Positions 43,036 through 52,600 are shown, counted from the stretch's first letter. The stretch: DNA of 54,556 bases from an uncultured Amphritea sp. (GCF_937127095.1 NZ_CAKZLP010000069.1:1-54556); one strand, 5' to 3'. Numbers and translations: made by a program. Notes: generated by a model not told the origin, from the letters alone.

Positions 43036-43830
43036 ATGAATGACCCACAGGGAAACAAACCGGAACCATCTGAACAATCCGATCAGGAACAGGCATGTCC
43101 GGATCAGACAGATCCCAAGCCCCGCAGTCGCGGGATCTATCTGCTGCCGAATCTGTTCACCACAGGGGCGCTGTTCTGTGGTTTTTATGCGGTAGTCGCC
43201 GGTATGAACGGTGTGTTTGATAATGCTGCAATAGCGATCTTCGTTGCAATGGTGCTGGATGGTCTGGATGGACGTGTAGCCCGTCTGACCAACACTCAGA
43301 GTGCATTTGGCGCTGAGTATGATTCACTTTCGGATATGGTTTCATTTGGTGTCGCGCCAGCGCTGGTAACCTTTAGCTGGGCACTCAGCGGTGCCGGTAA
43401 GTTTGGCTGGTTCTGCGCCTTTATCTATGTTGCCGGGGCGGCCCTGCGACTGGCGCGCTTTAATACACAGATCGGCTCTGTGGATAAGCGTTACTTTATC
43501 GGTTTGCCCAGCCCTGCGGCGGCGGCTTCAGTTGCCGGTTTGGTATGGGCCTGTGTCGAGTTTGATATCGATGTCAGCGGTTTTGTCTTCCCGATCGCCA
43601 TCTATGTTGCCCTGATGGGCGTGCTGATGGTCAGTAATGTGCTTTACTACAGTTTCAAAGATGTGGACCCTAAGGGTAAGATCCCTTTTATGATTTTGCT
43701 GGTGATTGTGCTGACCATCGGTGTTATCTCAATCAGCCCGCCCATCTTTCTCTGGTTACTGCTGTTGGGTTATACCCTGTCTGGTCCAGTTCTCTGGTTA
43801 CTGCGTAAACGTAAGTCAATCAGCAGTTAA
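43036..43830 (+). CDS. pssA: CDP-diacylglycerol-serine O-phosphatidyltransferase
   Basis: A 264-residue inner-membrane enzyme making phosphatidylserine, the precursor of phosphatidylethanolamine. The CDP-alcohol phosphotransferase motif begins at DGLDGRVAR (Asp75 on) and runs to FGAEYDSLSDMVSFG with the conserved aspartates. About eight membrane helices follow an acidic N-terminal tail of about 35 residues. It is the integral-membrane type (subclass II), not the PLD-like E. coli enzyme. Confidence 0.94.
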   Translation: MNDPQGNKPEPSEQSDQEQACPDQTDPKPRSRGIYLLPNLFTTGALFCGFYAVVAGMNGVFDNAAIAIFVAMVLDGLDGRVARLTNTQSAFGAEYDSLSDMVSFGVAPALVTFSWALSGAGKFGWFCAFIYVAGAALRLARFNTQIGSVDKRYFIGLPSPAAAASVAGLVWACVEFDIDVSGFVFPIAIYVALMGVLMVSNVLYYSFKDVDPKGKIPFMILLVIVLTIGVISISPPIFLWLLLLGYTLSGPVLWLLRKRKSISS

Positions 43831-43862
43831 ACCGCTATGTTTTATGGCAGGAGGTAAACGCT

Positions 43863-44885
43863 TTGAAACGTTATAAAACCGGGATATCGCAACCGATCCT
43901 GCCATCAGAGATTACCCCTGAATCGGTCTATCGTGACCGGCGCCGTTTTATGCAAGCGGCGCTGTCTGTTGCGGCAATTCCAATGGTGGGTTTTCCCTCT
44001 CTGGCCGGTGCTGCAGAATATGATATTCCTGCGGATCTGCCCCGTTATAAAGGGCCTTTATGGCTGCAACAGAAGCTTGCTGATGCGGTACGTAATAACG
44101 ACTTTTCGACCAGTGAGGCTCTGGCACCTTATTATGATGCGATTACCCATAACAACTTCTATGAGTTCGGTACCGATAAACGTGACCCGGTGCGCAATGC
44201 TCAGGGGTTTGTTACCGACCCCTGGAAGGTCGAGATCAGCGGTGAAGTTGCCAAGCCGGGCAGCTACAACCTGGAAGATATTCTCGCCCCCCATGCGTTG
44301 GAAGATCGGGTTTACCGGCTTCGTTGTGTTGAAGCCTGGTCGATGGTGATCCCCTGGTTAGGGTTTCCTCTGGCTGATCTGATTAAACGGTTTGAGCCAA
44401 CATCGAAAGCGAAATATGTGCAGTTCACCACCCTGATGGATAAAGATCAGATGCCGGGACAGCGCGGTTTTTTTGGCACGATAAAGTGGCCCTATGTTGA
44501 GGGGCTGAGAATGGATGAGGCGATGAATCCGCTGACGCTGATGGCGGTGGGGCTGTATGGTAATGCGTTGCCTCCTCAGAATGGCGCGCCGTTAAGGCTG
44601 GTGGTGCCCTGGAAGTATGGGTTTAAGTCGATTAAGTCGATTGTCCGTATCCACTTCAGTGACACGATACCCGCTACCAGCTGGAATGATATAGCCCCGG
44701 ATGAGTATGGTTTCTATGCCAATGTGAATCCTCAGGTTGATCATCCGCGCTGGTCTCAGGCTACTGAACGACGCTTACCCTCTTCGCTGTTAACCCCGAA
44801 TATTATTGATACACTGCCGTTTAATGGCTATGCAGATCAGGTTGCCCACCTTTACAGGGGGATGGATCTGACCAAGTGGTTTTGA
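43863..44885 (+). CDS. msrP: Methionine-sulfoxide reductase catalytic subunit MsrP
   Basis: A 340-residue periplasmic molybdoenzyme that repairs oxidised methionines in envelope proteins. A Tat signal is visible (RDRRRFMQAALSV near residues 26-38) and the molybdenum ligand is Cys155 in RLRCVEAWSM. Translation starts at TTG 43863 with AGGAGG eight bases before. Its stop overlaps the msrQ start by one base. It is also known as YedY. Confidence 0.95.
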   Translation: MKRYKTGISQPILPSEITPESVYRDRRRFMQAALSVAAIPMVGFPSLAGAAEYDIPADLPRYKGPLWLQQKLADAVRNNDFSTSEALAPYYDAITHNNFYEFGTDKRDPVRNAQGFVTDPWKVEISGEVAKPGSYNLEDILAPHALEDRVYRLRCVEAWSMVIPWLGFPLADLIKRFEPTSKAKYVQFTTLMDKDQMPGQRGFFGTIKWPYVEGLRMDEAMNPLTLMAVGLYGNALPPQNGAPLRLVVPWKYGFKSIKSIVRIHFSDTIPATSWNDIAPDEYGFYANVNPQVDHPRWSQATERRLPSSLLTPNIIDTLPFNGYADQVAHLYRGMDLTKWF

Positions 44886-45475
44886 TGACACCTGTAGAGC
44901 GTATCGGGTTGATTCGCTGGTGGCTGATTTTCCTGTTATTACTGTTGCCGTTGGGGCTGTTGCTGGAAGGGCTGCTGACCGATGATCTTGGGGCTGATCC
45001 GGCAAAATATATTGTTAAAGAACTTGGCTTCTGGGCGCTGTGCTGGCTATGGCTGACACTGGCGGTTACCCCGTCGCGAAAACTATTTGGCTGGCGCTGG
45101 CTAGCTCGCTATAGGCGAATGTTCGGGCTCTATGCTTTCTTCTATGGGCTGCTGCACCTGCTGGCATTTGCCACTTTTTTGCTGGGCTGGCGCTGGGATA
45201 TCCTGATAACCGAATTGACTAAACGCCCCTATATCGTCGTGGGCTCGGTAGCCTTGTTGCTGCTGTTGCCACTGGCGGTGACTTCAACTCAGGGGATGCA
45301 GCGTCGCCTTGGTAAACGTTGGAAAAAACTGCACGCTCTTATCTATCCAGCCAGTCTTCTGGTGATGCTTCACTTTCTTTGGCAGATCCGGGCTGACTTC
45401 TTGCAGCAACTTATTTTCGCAATTTTATTAGCTCTTTTGCTGGGCTATCGACTATATCTTAAAAGGCTCAGTTAA
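44885..45475 (+). CDS. msrQ: MsrQ, haem-binding membrane subunit of the MsrPQ system
   Basis: A 196-residue protein with six membrane helices of the ferric reductase-like (YedZ) type that passes electrons from the quinone pool to MsrP. Conserved segments are LALTPSRK-like LAVTPSRKLFGWRW, RRMFGLYAFFYGLLHLLAF and GKRWKKLHALIYPA, with histidines that ligate haem. ATG 44885 overlaps the msrP stop (TGATG) and is preferred to an in-frame GTG three codons earlier. Confidence 0.94.
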   Translation: MTPVERIGLIRWWLIFLLLLLPLGLLLEGLLTDDLGADPAKYIVKELGFWALCWLWLTLAVTPSRKLFGWRWLARYRRMFGLYAFFYGLLHLLAFATFLLGWRWDILITELTKRPYIVVGSVALLLLLPLAVTSTQGMQRRLGKRWKKLHALIYPASLLVMLHFLWQIRADFLQQLIFAILLALLLGYRLYLKRLS

Positions 45476-45490
45476 TAGAGGAGCGGTACT

Positions 45491-45712
45491 ATGTATCCGA
45501 ACCGACTCTCTGAACAACTGCTGCTGTTGATTAACTGGATAGCCGGGATTCATAAGTTATGGTGCATGGTATTCACCAAACCACCTGATGAGCGGGAGCG
45601 ACGATATAACCTCCCGATGAAGTCTGTGTGGTCAAGTCTGCTGGTTTTGGCAGTCTTTATGGTAGCGTTAATTGCGCTACTTTTCTGGCTTTTAACGACG
45701 TTGGCAGGGTAG
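45491..45712 (+). CDS. Small single-pass membrane protein
   Basis: A 73-residue protein with a moderately hydrophobic N-terminal half, a basic/acidic middle (KPPDERERRYN) and a C-terminal membrane helix (about 46-70, SSLLVLAVFMVALIALLFWL). AGAGGAGC nine bases before the ATG supports it. It lies 15 bases after msrQ and before the cox cluster; a role in either is possible but not shown. Confidence 0.6.
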   Translation: MYPNRLSEQLLLLINWIAGIHKLWCMVFTKPPDERERRYNLPMKSVWSSLLVLAVFMVALIALLFWLLTTLAG

Positions 45713-45749
45713 GCAGTTTTCAGAATAACCTGAAGTTTTTCTCTCTCCG

Positions 45750-45781
45750 ACAGGGGCGGCTTATTTGCGCCCCTGTACTTT
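45750..45781 (+). terminator. Candidate terminator after the small membrane gene
   Basis: ACAGGGGCG (45750-45758) and CGCCCCTGT (45768-45776) form a perfect nine-base stem with a nine-base loop; the T run is weak (ACTTT). The cox promoter probably lies just beyond it. Confidence 0.55.
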
Positions 45782-45935
45782 ATACGCAGGTTGAACTTTC
45801 CCCTTGCACTCTGAAATCTGCTGCTATACTGGCTTATAACCAAGTGATCAGCTGGGATATTGAACTGGACTAAAAGGGATCATTTTTAGGCTTGGTGTAC
45901 CGCTGTTGAGTATTCAGCAGCAAGGAGACCTGGGG

Positions 45936-47051
45936 ATGATTCGACGTATAGGAAGGGTCCTGTTTCTGGCCGGACTTTTTTATGCGCCGCTGGTTGCAGC
46001 ACAGTGGCAGGTAAATCTGGTTGAGGGGGCAACTGAGATCAGTCGCTCCGTTTACAACCTGCATATGATTATTTTTTACATCTGCGTTGCTATTGCAGTT
46101 GTGGTGTTCGGCGTTATGTTCTGGTCGATCATCTGGCATCGCAAATCCCGTGGAGCGAAAGCTGCACATTTTCACGAAAGTACCTGGGTTGAGATCATCT
46201 GGACCATTGTGCCCGTGGTCATCCTCGTTTCTATGGCGGTTCCAGCCAGCACCACCCTGATTCAGATGTACGATAAAAACAGCGCGGATATTGATATTCA
46301 GATCACCGGATATCAGTGGAAATGGCGCTATAAGTATCTCAACCAGGATATCGATTTTTTCAGCTCCCTCGCAACGCCCCAGGAACAGATCAGCAATGAA
46401 CAGGCTAAAGGCGATCATTATCTGCTGGAGGTGGATAAACCGTTGGTGATCCCTGCTGGGAAGAAAGTCCGTTTCCTGCTGACCTCAAATGACGTTATTC
46501 ACTCTTGGTGGGTGCCCGCGCTGGCGGTGAAAAAAGATGCTATTCCGGGGTTTGTCAATGAGTCCTGGACGCGGGTGGATGAGCCGGGAATCTATCGCGG
46601 GCAGTGTGCTGAGCTCTGTGGTCGGGATCATGGTTTTATGCCAATTGTTGTTGAGGTGAAGTCTCAGGACGATTATGCGTTGTGGGTCGCTGAGCAGGCC
46701 AGTCTGAAAGTAGCAGAAGCGCAGTCGGCGCAGCAGGAGATGAGCCAGGCTCAGCTGATGGAAAGGGGTGAGCAGGTGTATAAGGGCGCTTGCGCTGCCT
46801 GCCATCAGCAGGAAGGTCAAGGGATTCCCGGAGTCTTCCCGGCACTGGCTGGCAGTCCACTGATGACCGGAGATCCGGCAGAGCATATTAATGTGGTGCT
46901 GCATGGTCGTTCCGGTACTGCGATGCAAGCCTTTGGCGAGCAACTCAATGCGGCCGATCTGGCGTCAGTGATTACTTACGAACGAAATTCTTGGGGTAAT
47001 CAGGGTGACATGGTTACGGTTCAGCAAATCAGTGAATTGTTGAAGGAGTAG
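45936..47051 (+). CDS. coxB: Cytochrome c oxidase subunit II with fused cytochrome c domain
   Basis: A 371-residue protein: signal sequence, two membrane helices (about 35-110), a CuA domain with ligands Cys224, Cys228 and His232 in CAELCGRDHGF, and a C-terminal cytochrome c domain with CAACH at 286-290. It accepts electrons from cytochrome c and passes them to subunit I. The ATG at 45936 after GGAGACCTGGGG is preferred to an upstream TTG. It is the caa3-like form with haem c, common in marine gammaproteobacteria. First of the cox operon. Confidence 0.95.
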   Translation: MIRRIGRVLFLAGLFYAPLVAAQWQVNLVEGATEISRSVYNLHMIIFYICVAIAVVVFGVMFWSIIWHRKSRGAKAAHFHESTWVEIIWTIVPVVILVSMAVPASTTLIQMYDKNSADIDIQITGYQWKWRYKYLNQDIDFFSSLATPQEQISNEQAKGDHYLLEVDKPLVIPAGKKVRFLLTSNDVIHSWWVPALAVKKDAIPGFVNESWTRVDEPGIYRGQCAELCGRDHGFMPIVVEVKSQDDYALWVAEQASLKVAEAQSAQQEMSQAQLMERGEQVYKGACAACHQQEGQGIPGVFPALAGSPLMTGDPAEHINVVLHGRSGTAMQAFGEQLNAADLASVITYERNSWGNQGDMVTVQQISELLKE

Positions 47052-47055
47052 GGTG

Positions 47056-48660
47056 ATGGGTAGTTTAGAACAACCGGTTCACAGTACAGGTCACCATGGC
47101 CCTGCCACAGGTATCACCCGCTGGCTTTATACGACTAACCATAAAGATATCGGTACGCTCTATCTTTTGTTCAGTCTGATGATGTTCTTTATTGGTGGCT
47201 GCATGGCGCTGACCATCCGGGCCGAGCTTTTTCAGCCGGGGCTGCAGCTGGTCAGGCCTGAGTTCTTCAATCAGATGACCACCTCTCACGGGCTGATCAT
47301 GGTGTTCGGCGCGGTGATGCCTGCCTTTGTCGGGCTGGCAAACTGGTTGATTCCGATGATGATTGGTGCACCGGATATGGCCTTGCCGCGGATGAATAAC
47401 TGGAGCTTCTGGATCTTGCCCTTTGCCTTCACAATGATGCTTTCCACCCTGTTGATGGAGGGCGGCGGCCCCAATTTTGGCTGGACCTTTTACGCCCCCC
47501 TATCGACCACCTATGCCCCTCCCAGTGTGACATTTTTTATCTTCGCCGTGCATATGATGGGGATCAGTTCGATTATGGGGGCGATCAATGTGATCGCCAC
47601 CATTCTCAACATGCGCACACCCGGTATGAAACTTATGGATATGCCGCTATTTGTCTGGACCTGGCTGATCACGGCATTTCTGTTAATTGCGGTAATGCCG
47701 GTTTTAGCCGGTGTGGTGACTATGATGCTGATGGATATCCATTTTGGCACCAGTTTTTTTGATGCGGCTGGTGGTGGTGATCCGGTGCTGTTTCAGCATG
47801 TGTTCTGGTTTTTCGGCCACCCTGAGGTGTATATCATGATCCTGCCGGCCTTCGGTGTGGTGTCCGAGATTATCCCTACCTTTGCCCGCAAGCGGTTGTT
47901 TGGTTACACCTCGATGGTGTATGCCACCGCTTCGATTGCGATACTCTCTTTTATCGTCTGGGCGCACCATATGTTTGCTGTGGGTATGCCGTTGGCGGGT
48001 GAGCTGTTCTTTATGTATTCCACGATGCTGATTGCGGTGCCGACCGGCGTCAAAGTGTTTAACTGGGTCGCTACCATGTACCGCGGCTCGATGACTTTTG
48101 AAACGCCGATGCTGTTTGCCCTGGCATTCGTTGTGCTGTTTACCATCGGTGGTTTTTCCGGATTGATGCTGGCGATCGCGCCTGCCGATTTCCAGTATCA
48201 CGACACCTACTTTGTGGTGGCTCACTTCCACTATGTACTGGTGCCGGGTTCGGTGTTCTCGATCATGGCAGCGGCATACTACTGGCTACCTAAATGGACC
48301 GGGCATATGTACAACGAGTCGATGGGGAAGCTGCATTTCTGGCTCTCCTTTATCGGCGTGAATGTGACCTTTTTCCCGATGCATTTCCTTGGCCTGGCGG
48401 GTATGCCGCGGCGTATTCCCGATTACGCACTGCAGTTTGCCGACTTTAATATGGTGGCGACGTTTGGGGCATTCCTGTTTGGTTTTTCCCAGTTACTCTT
48501 TGTCTATAACATCATCAGCTGTATCCGTTCAGGTAAAAAAGCGACCGACAACGTTTGGGAGGGCAGTCATGGGCTGGAGTGGACGCTGTCATCTCCGCCC
48601 CCCTATCACTCGTTCACTGAACCTCCAGTATTCAAGCATCCTTACAAAGATAATGGTTGA
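47056..48660 (+). CDS. coxA: Cytochrome c oxidase subunit I
   Basis: A 534-residue haem-copper oxidase core with 12 membrane helices. It has the CuB/tyrosine motif GHPEVYIMILPAFG, the IVWAHHMFAVGM histidine pair, and FHYVLVPG with haem ligands. It reduces oxygen to water and pumps protons. ATG 47056 with GGAG seven bases before is used; a GTG one codon earlier is equally in frame. The coxB stop is four bases upstream. Confidence 0.97.
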   Translation: MGSLEQPVHSTGHHGPATGITRWLYTTNHKDIGTLYLLFSLMMFFIGGCMALTIRAELFQPGLQLVRPEFFNQMTTSHGLIMVFGAVMPAFVGLANWLIPMMIGAPDMALPRMNNWSFWILPFAFTMMLSTLLMEGGGPNFGWTFYAPLSTTYAPPSVTFFIFAVHMMGISSIMGAINVIATILNMRTPGMKLMDMPLFVWTWLITAFLLIAVMPVLAGVVTMMLMDIHFGTSFFDAAGGGDPVLFQHVFWFFGHPEVYIMILPAFGVVSEIIPTFARKRLFGYTSMVYATASIAILSFIVWAHHMFAVGMPLAGELFFMYSTMLIAVPTGVKVFNWVATMYRGSMTFETPMLFALAFVVLFTIGGFSGLMLAIAPADFQYHDTYFVVAHFHYVLVPGSVFSIMAAAYYWLPKWTGHMYNESMGKLHFWLSFIGVNVTFFPMHFLGLAGMPRRIPDYALQFADFNMVATFGAFLFGFSQLLFVYNIISCIRSGKKATDNVWEGSHGLEWTLSSPPPYHSFTEPPVFKHPYKDNG

Positions 48661-48668
48661 GGTGAACA

Positions 48669-49247
48669 ATGAATCAGCTGCAGCAACGTAATCGCTCTTT
48701 GTTAATAAAGCTGTTAGCGGGTGCCGTGCTTATGTTTGGTTTTGGTTTTTTGCTGGTACCACTGTATGACGTGTTCTGCGATATCACCGGCTTGAATGGC
48801 AAACTGCAGAACACCGGTGCGCTGACGCAGGAATATGCGATTAACGATAAGCGCAAAGTGCGTGTGCAGTTTCTGGCGGTTAATAATGAGTCGATGCCGT
48901 GGCGACTGGATCCTCAGTTGGCTGAAATTTCGGTTCATCCGGGAGAGATGACGCAAACCGCTTTCATGGCCTTTAATCCAACCAACAGCAATATGGTAGC
49001 GCAGGCCATACCCAGCGTTGCGCCCTCTGAAGCCGCTCCTTTTCTGCATAAAGTTAACTGTTTTTGTTTTGAGCAGCAGCCGCTCGCTGCAGGCGAAAAG
49101 CGCGAAATGCCATTGGTATTTATGGTGGATGATGAACTGCCGAAGTACATCACCACTATCACCCTCTCGTATACATTATTTGATATTACCCCTGAACCCA
49201 GGCCGGTGAGTAGCGTGTTCACTGTACCGGCAAGGAGTGTTCTATGA
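48669..49247 (+). CDS. ctaG: Cox11/CtaG, copper delivery protein for cytochrome oxidase
   Basis: A 192-residue inner-membrane protein with one N-terminal helix (about 10-32) and a periplasmic copper-binding domain with Cys131 and Cys133 in NCFCFEQQPL. It inserts CuB into subunit I. It lies eight bases after coxA and overlaps coxC by four bases. Confidence 0.94.
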   Translation: MNQLQQRNRSLLIKLLAGAVLMFGFGFLLVPLYDVFCDITGLNGKLQNTGALTQEYAINDKRKVRVQFLAVNNESMPWRLDPQLAEISVHPGEMTQTAFMAFNPTNSNMVAQAIPSVAPSEAAPFLHKVNCFCFEQQPLAAGEKREMPLVFMVDDELPKYITTITLSYTLFDITPEPRPVSSVFTVPARSVL

Positions 49248-50128
49248 GTACTCAGGCTTATTATGTTCCGGCTCAAAGCCGCTGGCCTATTCTGGCATCG
49301 GTGTCTCTGTTTCTGATCGCTTATGGCGCCGGGACGCTGATCAATGCGTTGAGTGCCAATACTGGCGGAGCCCTTGGGTTGAGCCTTTTGTTAGTCGGTG
49401 CTCTGTGTATGGGGCTGATTCTAACCGGCTGGTTTGGTCATGTGATCGATGAGAGCCGCAGGGGGCTCTATTCTGATCAGATGGATCGTTCGTTCCGTTG
49501 GGGAATGAGCTGGTTTATCTTCTCTGAAATCATGTTCTTTGCCGCATTCTTTGGTGCGCTGTTTTACGTTAGAAACCTCTCCGTTCCCTGGTTGGGCGGG
49601 GAGGGTGAGAAAGGCGTCGCCAATATGTTGTGGCAGGGATTTGAAGCAACCTGGCCGCTGATGAAAACGCCGGATATGACCGCCTATCCCGGTCCCGAAG
49701 GGGTTATTGACCCCCTGCATCTGCCGTTGGTGAATACTCTGTTGTTGTTGAGTTCCAGCGTTACTATGACCTTCGCCCATTACCGCTTAAAGCAGGATCG
49801 CCGCCCGCAGGTGATTGTGTGGTTGGTACTCACTATCGCCCTGGGATCATTATTTCTGGTGTTTCAGGCAGTGGAGTATGCAGAAGCCTATCATGAACTC
49901 GGGCTAACCTTGCATGCAGGTATCTATGGTGCCACCTTCTTCATACTGACCGGTTTCCATGGGATGCATGTGACCCTGGGTATGCTGATGCTGCTGATTA
50001 TTCTGCTGCGGGTAATACGTGGGCATTTCGAGCCGGACCACCATTTTGGTTTCGAAGCGGTGTCATGGTACTGGCATTTTGTCGATGTGGTCTGGGTCGG
50101 ACTATTCCTGTTTGTCTATCTGTTGTGA
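49244..50128 (+). CDS. coxC: Cytochrome c oxidase subunit III
   Basis: A 294-residue protein with seven membrane helices. Conserved segments are WGMSWFIFSEIMFFAAFFGALFY-like WFIFSEIMFFAAFFGALF, YAEAYHELGLTLHAG, TGFHGMHVTLGM and VSWYWHFVDVVWVGLF. It stabilises the oxidase core. The last nine codons overlap the end of the opposite-strand twin-TM gene at 50102-50128. Confidence 0.95.
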   Translation: MSTQAYYVPAQSRWPILASVSLFLIAYGAGTLINALSANTGGALGLSLLLVGALCMGLILTGWFGHVIDESRRGLYSDQMDRSFRWGMSWFIFSEIMFFAAFFGALFYVRNLSVPWLGGEGEKGVANMLWQGFEATWPLMKTPDMTAYPGPEGVIDPLHLPLVNTLLLLSSSVTMTFAHYRLKQDRRPQVIVWLVLTIALGSLFLVFQAVEYAEAYHELGLTLHAGIYGATFFILTGFHGMHVTLGMLMLLIILLRVIRGHFEPDHHFGFEAVSWYWHFVDVVWVGLFLFVYLL

Positions 50129-50368
50129 CGGGTACTGTAGTGAAGAGTGCGATGCCGGAGCCAGGGGGAATGGTGTTCGCAGTTTCAGCTCCCCGGTGTA
50201 GAAGCCAAAGAGGATGATGATGAGTAGAAGCGCCGCCAAGGATACCCGTAGCGCCAGGGATTGCACGGTGCGCCGCGAGCGGCTCTGATCTTTCAACAAA
50301 AAGTAGAGTCCCGCGAAGAGGGTGATGATGATAAGAATAAAGATGATAACAATCACAGTCTTAAACAT
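50102..50368 (-). CDS. Twin transmembrane protein, DUF2909-like
   Basis: An 88-residue protein with two membrane helices (about 3-25 and 43-62) split by a basic DQSRSRRTVQ loop; the pattern KDQSRSRRTVQSLALRVSL fits the twin-TM (DUF2909) family that sits in cox clusters of gammaproteobacteria. It is on the opposite strand to its neighbours and its 3' end overlaps coxC by 27 bases. A role in oxidase assembly is assumed from its conserved location. Confidence 0.85.
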   Translation of the reverse strand: MFKTVIVIIFILIIITLFAGLYFLLKDQSRSRRTVQSLALRVSLAALLLIIILFGFYTGELKLRTPFPLAPASHSSLQYPSQQIDKQE

Positions 50369-50389
50369 ATGCAGTGCTCAGGTCGGTGT

Positions 50390-51151
50390 ATGAGTAAAGC
50401 GGTTATGAGTGAAGCGTCTATGAACAGACTTCATTTGAGTAAAGTTCAGAGGCTACCTGTTAGCAAGTGGCTGATTGTGATTCTCGCGCTGTTGTTGATT
50501 CCTCTGCTGCTGTGGCTGGGTGTTTGGCAACTACAGCGGGCGGATGAAAAACAGAAGTTACTGGATCGTTGGAGTAGTGCACGCACAGACCTGACTGAGC
50601 TGCCTGAGCGGGAAAGTACTGAGCCGGTCGGCGTGAGCCTCCACGGGCAATTTATCAGTGATGTTATCTATCTTTTGGATAACCGCACCCGGGAGGGACG
50701 CACTGGCTATGAAGTGATTGTGCCGTTTAAACCCGATACTGATGCCAATGCCAAACACCCGGTCGTGTTGGTTAATCTGGGATGGCTGGCCGCCAGTCAG
50801 TACCGGGATCAGTTGCCGGATATTAGTCTGCCCTCAGGCTCACAGAGTATTACCGGTAGGCTTGCAATCCCGTCGCAGGCCATGCAGCTGAGTCCTGACA
50901 GGTGGCAGGAGAATGGGCGGGTGAGAATACAGCAGTTGGATATGGATCGATTAGCGTTGAGGCATCCGGGCTTATACCCGGCGGTTATCCGTATTGATAA
51001 ACCGTTGCTGTCAGGGCTAAGCGTAGGCTGGCCGGTGGTGAATATGACACCTGAACGACATGTCGGCTATGCGATCCAGTGGTTTGGTCTGGCGATAGTA
51101 CTGATGGGTGGTTGCAGCTGGCTGGTTTTGCATCGTAAGGAGCAGGTATGA
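50390..51151 (+). CDS. SURF1-family cytochrome oxidase assembly protein
   Basis: A protein of about 253 residues with N-terminal and C-terminal membrane helices around a periplasmic domain. SURF1 features are LGVWQLQRADEKQKLLDRW after the first helix, VYLLDNRTREGRTGYEV-like ending in a conserved tyrosine, VNLGWL and the C-terminal YAIQWFGLAIVL helix. It helps haem a insertion into subunit I. Starts at 50369, 50405 and 50420 are also possible. Its stop overlaps the next gene (ATGA). Confidence 0.9.
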   Translation: MSKAVMSEASMNRLHLSKVQRLPVSKWLIVILALLLIPLLLWLGVWQLQRADEKQKLLDRWSSARTDLTELPERESTEPVGVSLHGQFISDVIYLLDNRTREGRTGYEVIVPFKPDTDANAKHPVVLVNLGWLAASQYRDQLPDISLPSGSQSITGRLAIPSQAMQLSPDRWQENGRVRIQQLDMDRLALRHPGLYPAVIRIDKPLLSGLSVGWPVVNMTPERHVGYAIQWFGLAIVLMGGCSWLVLHRKEQV

Positions 51152-51606
51152 GTAACCGACATTATCCCCGAACTGTTTTCTGGCTGGTGTGGGGGGCTGC
51201 ACTGCTGCCCCTGTTCGCGGCGTCACTGGCCTTCTTCTCTGGCTGGCGACCTGCACAGCAAATTACCGAAGGCGAGTTGTATCAGCCGGGGGTGACGCTT
51301 CAGGATCTTCAGCTGCCAGGAGAGAGTGTAATAGCTGAGGGCAGTTGGCAATTGATACTTCTGGTGGATAGCGATTGTGAAGATCAGTGCAGCGATTGGC
51401 AGACCCTGCTACCAAACCTGCAGGCATCTTTGGGTAAGGATCGTGACCGTTTGCTGTGGCAGCGTATCGATGATGATCAGCATGGCAGCGGTTTATTACT
51501 GGCGGATCCGCGCGGCTTTATGGTCACCCGTTATGATCTTTCCCTGTCGCCCAAAACGGTAGTCAAAGATCTTAAGCGTCTGTTGCGCATATCTAAGGTG
51601 GGATGA
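51148..51606 (+). CDS. Membrane-anchored Sco/thioredoxin-like protein of the cox cluster
   Basis: A 152-residue protein with one N-terminal helix (about 8-30) and a thioredoxin-fold-like periplasmic domain with CEDQC (C-x3-C) at about residue 75, in the place of the Sco CxxxC copper site. The remaining Sco histidine region is not obvious. It overlaps the SURF1 gene by four bases and is followed by ctaA, so a copper or thiol role in oxidase assembly is likely. Often annotated only as hypothetical. Confidence 0.7.
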   Translation: MSNRHYPRTVFWLVWGAALLPLFAASLAFFSGWRPAQQITEGELYQPGVTLQDLQLPGESVIAEGSWQLILLVDSDCEDQCSDWQTLLPNLQASLGKDRDRLLWQRIDDDQHGSGLLLADPRGFMVTRYDLSLSPKTVVKDLKRLLRISKVG

Positions 51607-51607
51607 G

Positions 51608-52600
51608 ATGAATAATCGGCGGCCCCTGGTGATCTGTTATATGGCGATAGTGCTGACGGTTATGGTTATTCTGATGGGCGGTTGGACCCGAATTATGGAT
51701 GCAGGTCTGGGGTGTCCCGACTGGCCCGGGTGTTTCGGCCGGATTACCGCACCTATGTCTGCGGCGCACATTGCCGAGGCACAGCAAAACTATGCGGGGG
51801 TTGAGGTTGATGCCGGTAAAGGGTGGATAGAGATGGTCCATCGTTATATGGCGTCAACGCTGGGGTTGCTGATTTTGTTGCTGGCGGTGATTGCGTGGCA
51901 GAAACGTAAAGAAAATGGCTATCCGGTACGGCTGTCAATCCTGTTGCTGGTGCTGGTGGTTTGCCAGGGGTTGTTTGGCATGTGGACAGTGACCTTGAAA
52001 CTACTACCACCAGTGGTGACCGGGCACTTGCTGGGTGGGTTACTGACATTAACATTGCTGGTTATGCTGCAGGGTAAGCTGCGCGGGGCAGACGAGCCTG
52101 AAATTCAACCGGCGGGCCGATGGATGATGCGTTTAGCTGTACTGGTGCTGTTTATGCAGATTCTGCTGGGGGGCTGGACCAGTGCGAACTACGCCGGTTG
52201 GGCCTGTACTCACTGGTTGAGTTGTGTCGAAGGACAACGGACTGATCTGGATTTCAGGGCAGGGTTTAGTTTGCGTTATGACACCGATCAGAACCATCAG
52301 GGAGGAACGCTCCCCCAGCCTGCCCGGGCAGCTATACAGATGACACATCGGTTAGGCGCGCTAGTGGTTACAGTAGTGATGTTGTTGGTTGGGGTATTGG
52401 CGTTGCGCAACAGTGCGAGCCGAAAGCCGGCATTGGTGCTTTTTATTCTATTGGTTCTCCAGCTCTTCGTAGGGGGCGCCAATGTTGTCTATGGCATACC
52501 GGTGATGTTGGCCTGGTTGCATCATCTGGGTGCTGTATTGCTGCTGTTATGTTTGTTATGGCTGAAGTCATGTTACGAATCGGAGGTTCGCTATGAGTAA
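51608..52600 (+). CDS. ctaA: Haem A synthase
   Basis: A 330-residue Cox15/CtaA protein with eight membrane helices that oxidises haem O to haem A. The N-terminal GGWTRIMDAGLGCPDWPGCFG, VHRYMASTLG, and TSANYAGWACTHWL segments carry the conserved histidines and cysteines. It overlaps ctaB by eight bases, so the two haem-modifying enzymes are coupled. Confidence 0.95.
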   Translation: MNNRRPLVICYMAIVLTVMVILMGGWTRIMDAGLGCPDWPGCFGRITAPMSAAHIAEAQQNYAGVEVDAGKGWIEMVHRYMASTLGLLILLLAVIAWQKRKENGYPVRLSILLLVLVVCQGLFGMWTVTLKLLPPVVTGHLLGGLLTLTLLVMLQGKLRGADEPEIQPAGRWMMRLAVLVLFMQILLGGWTSANYAGWACTHWLSCVEGQRTDLDFRAGFSLRYDTDQNHQGGTLPQPARAAIQMTHRLGALVVTVVMLLVGVLALRNSASRKPALVLFILLVLQLFVGGANVVYGIPVMLAWLHHLGAVLLLLCLLWLKSCYESEVRYE

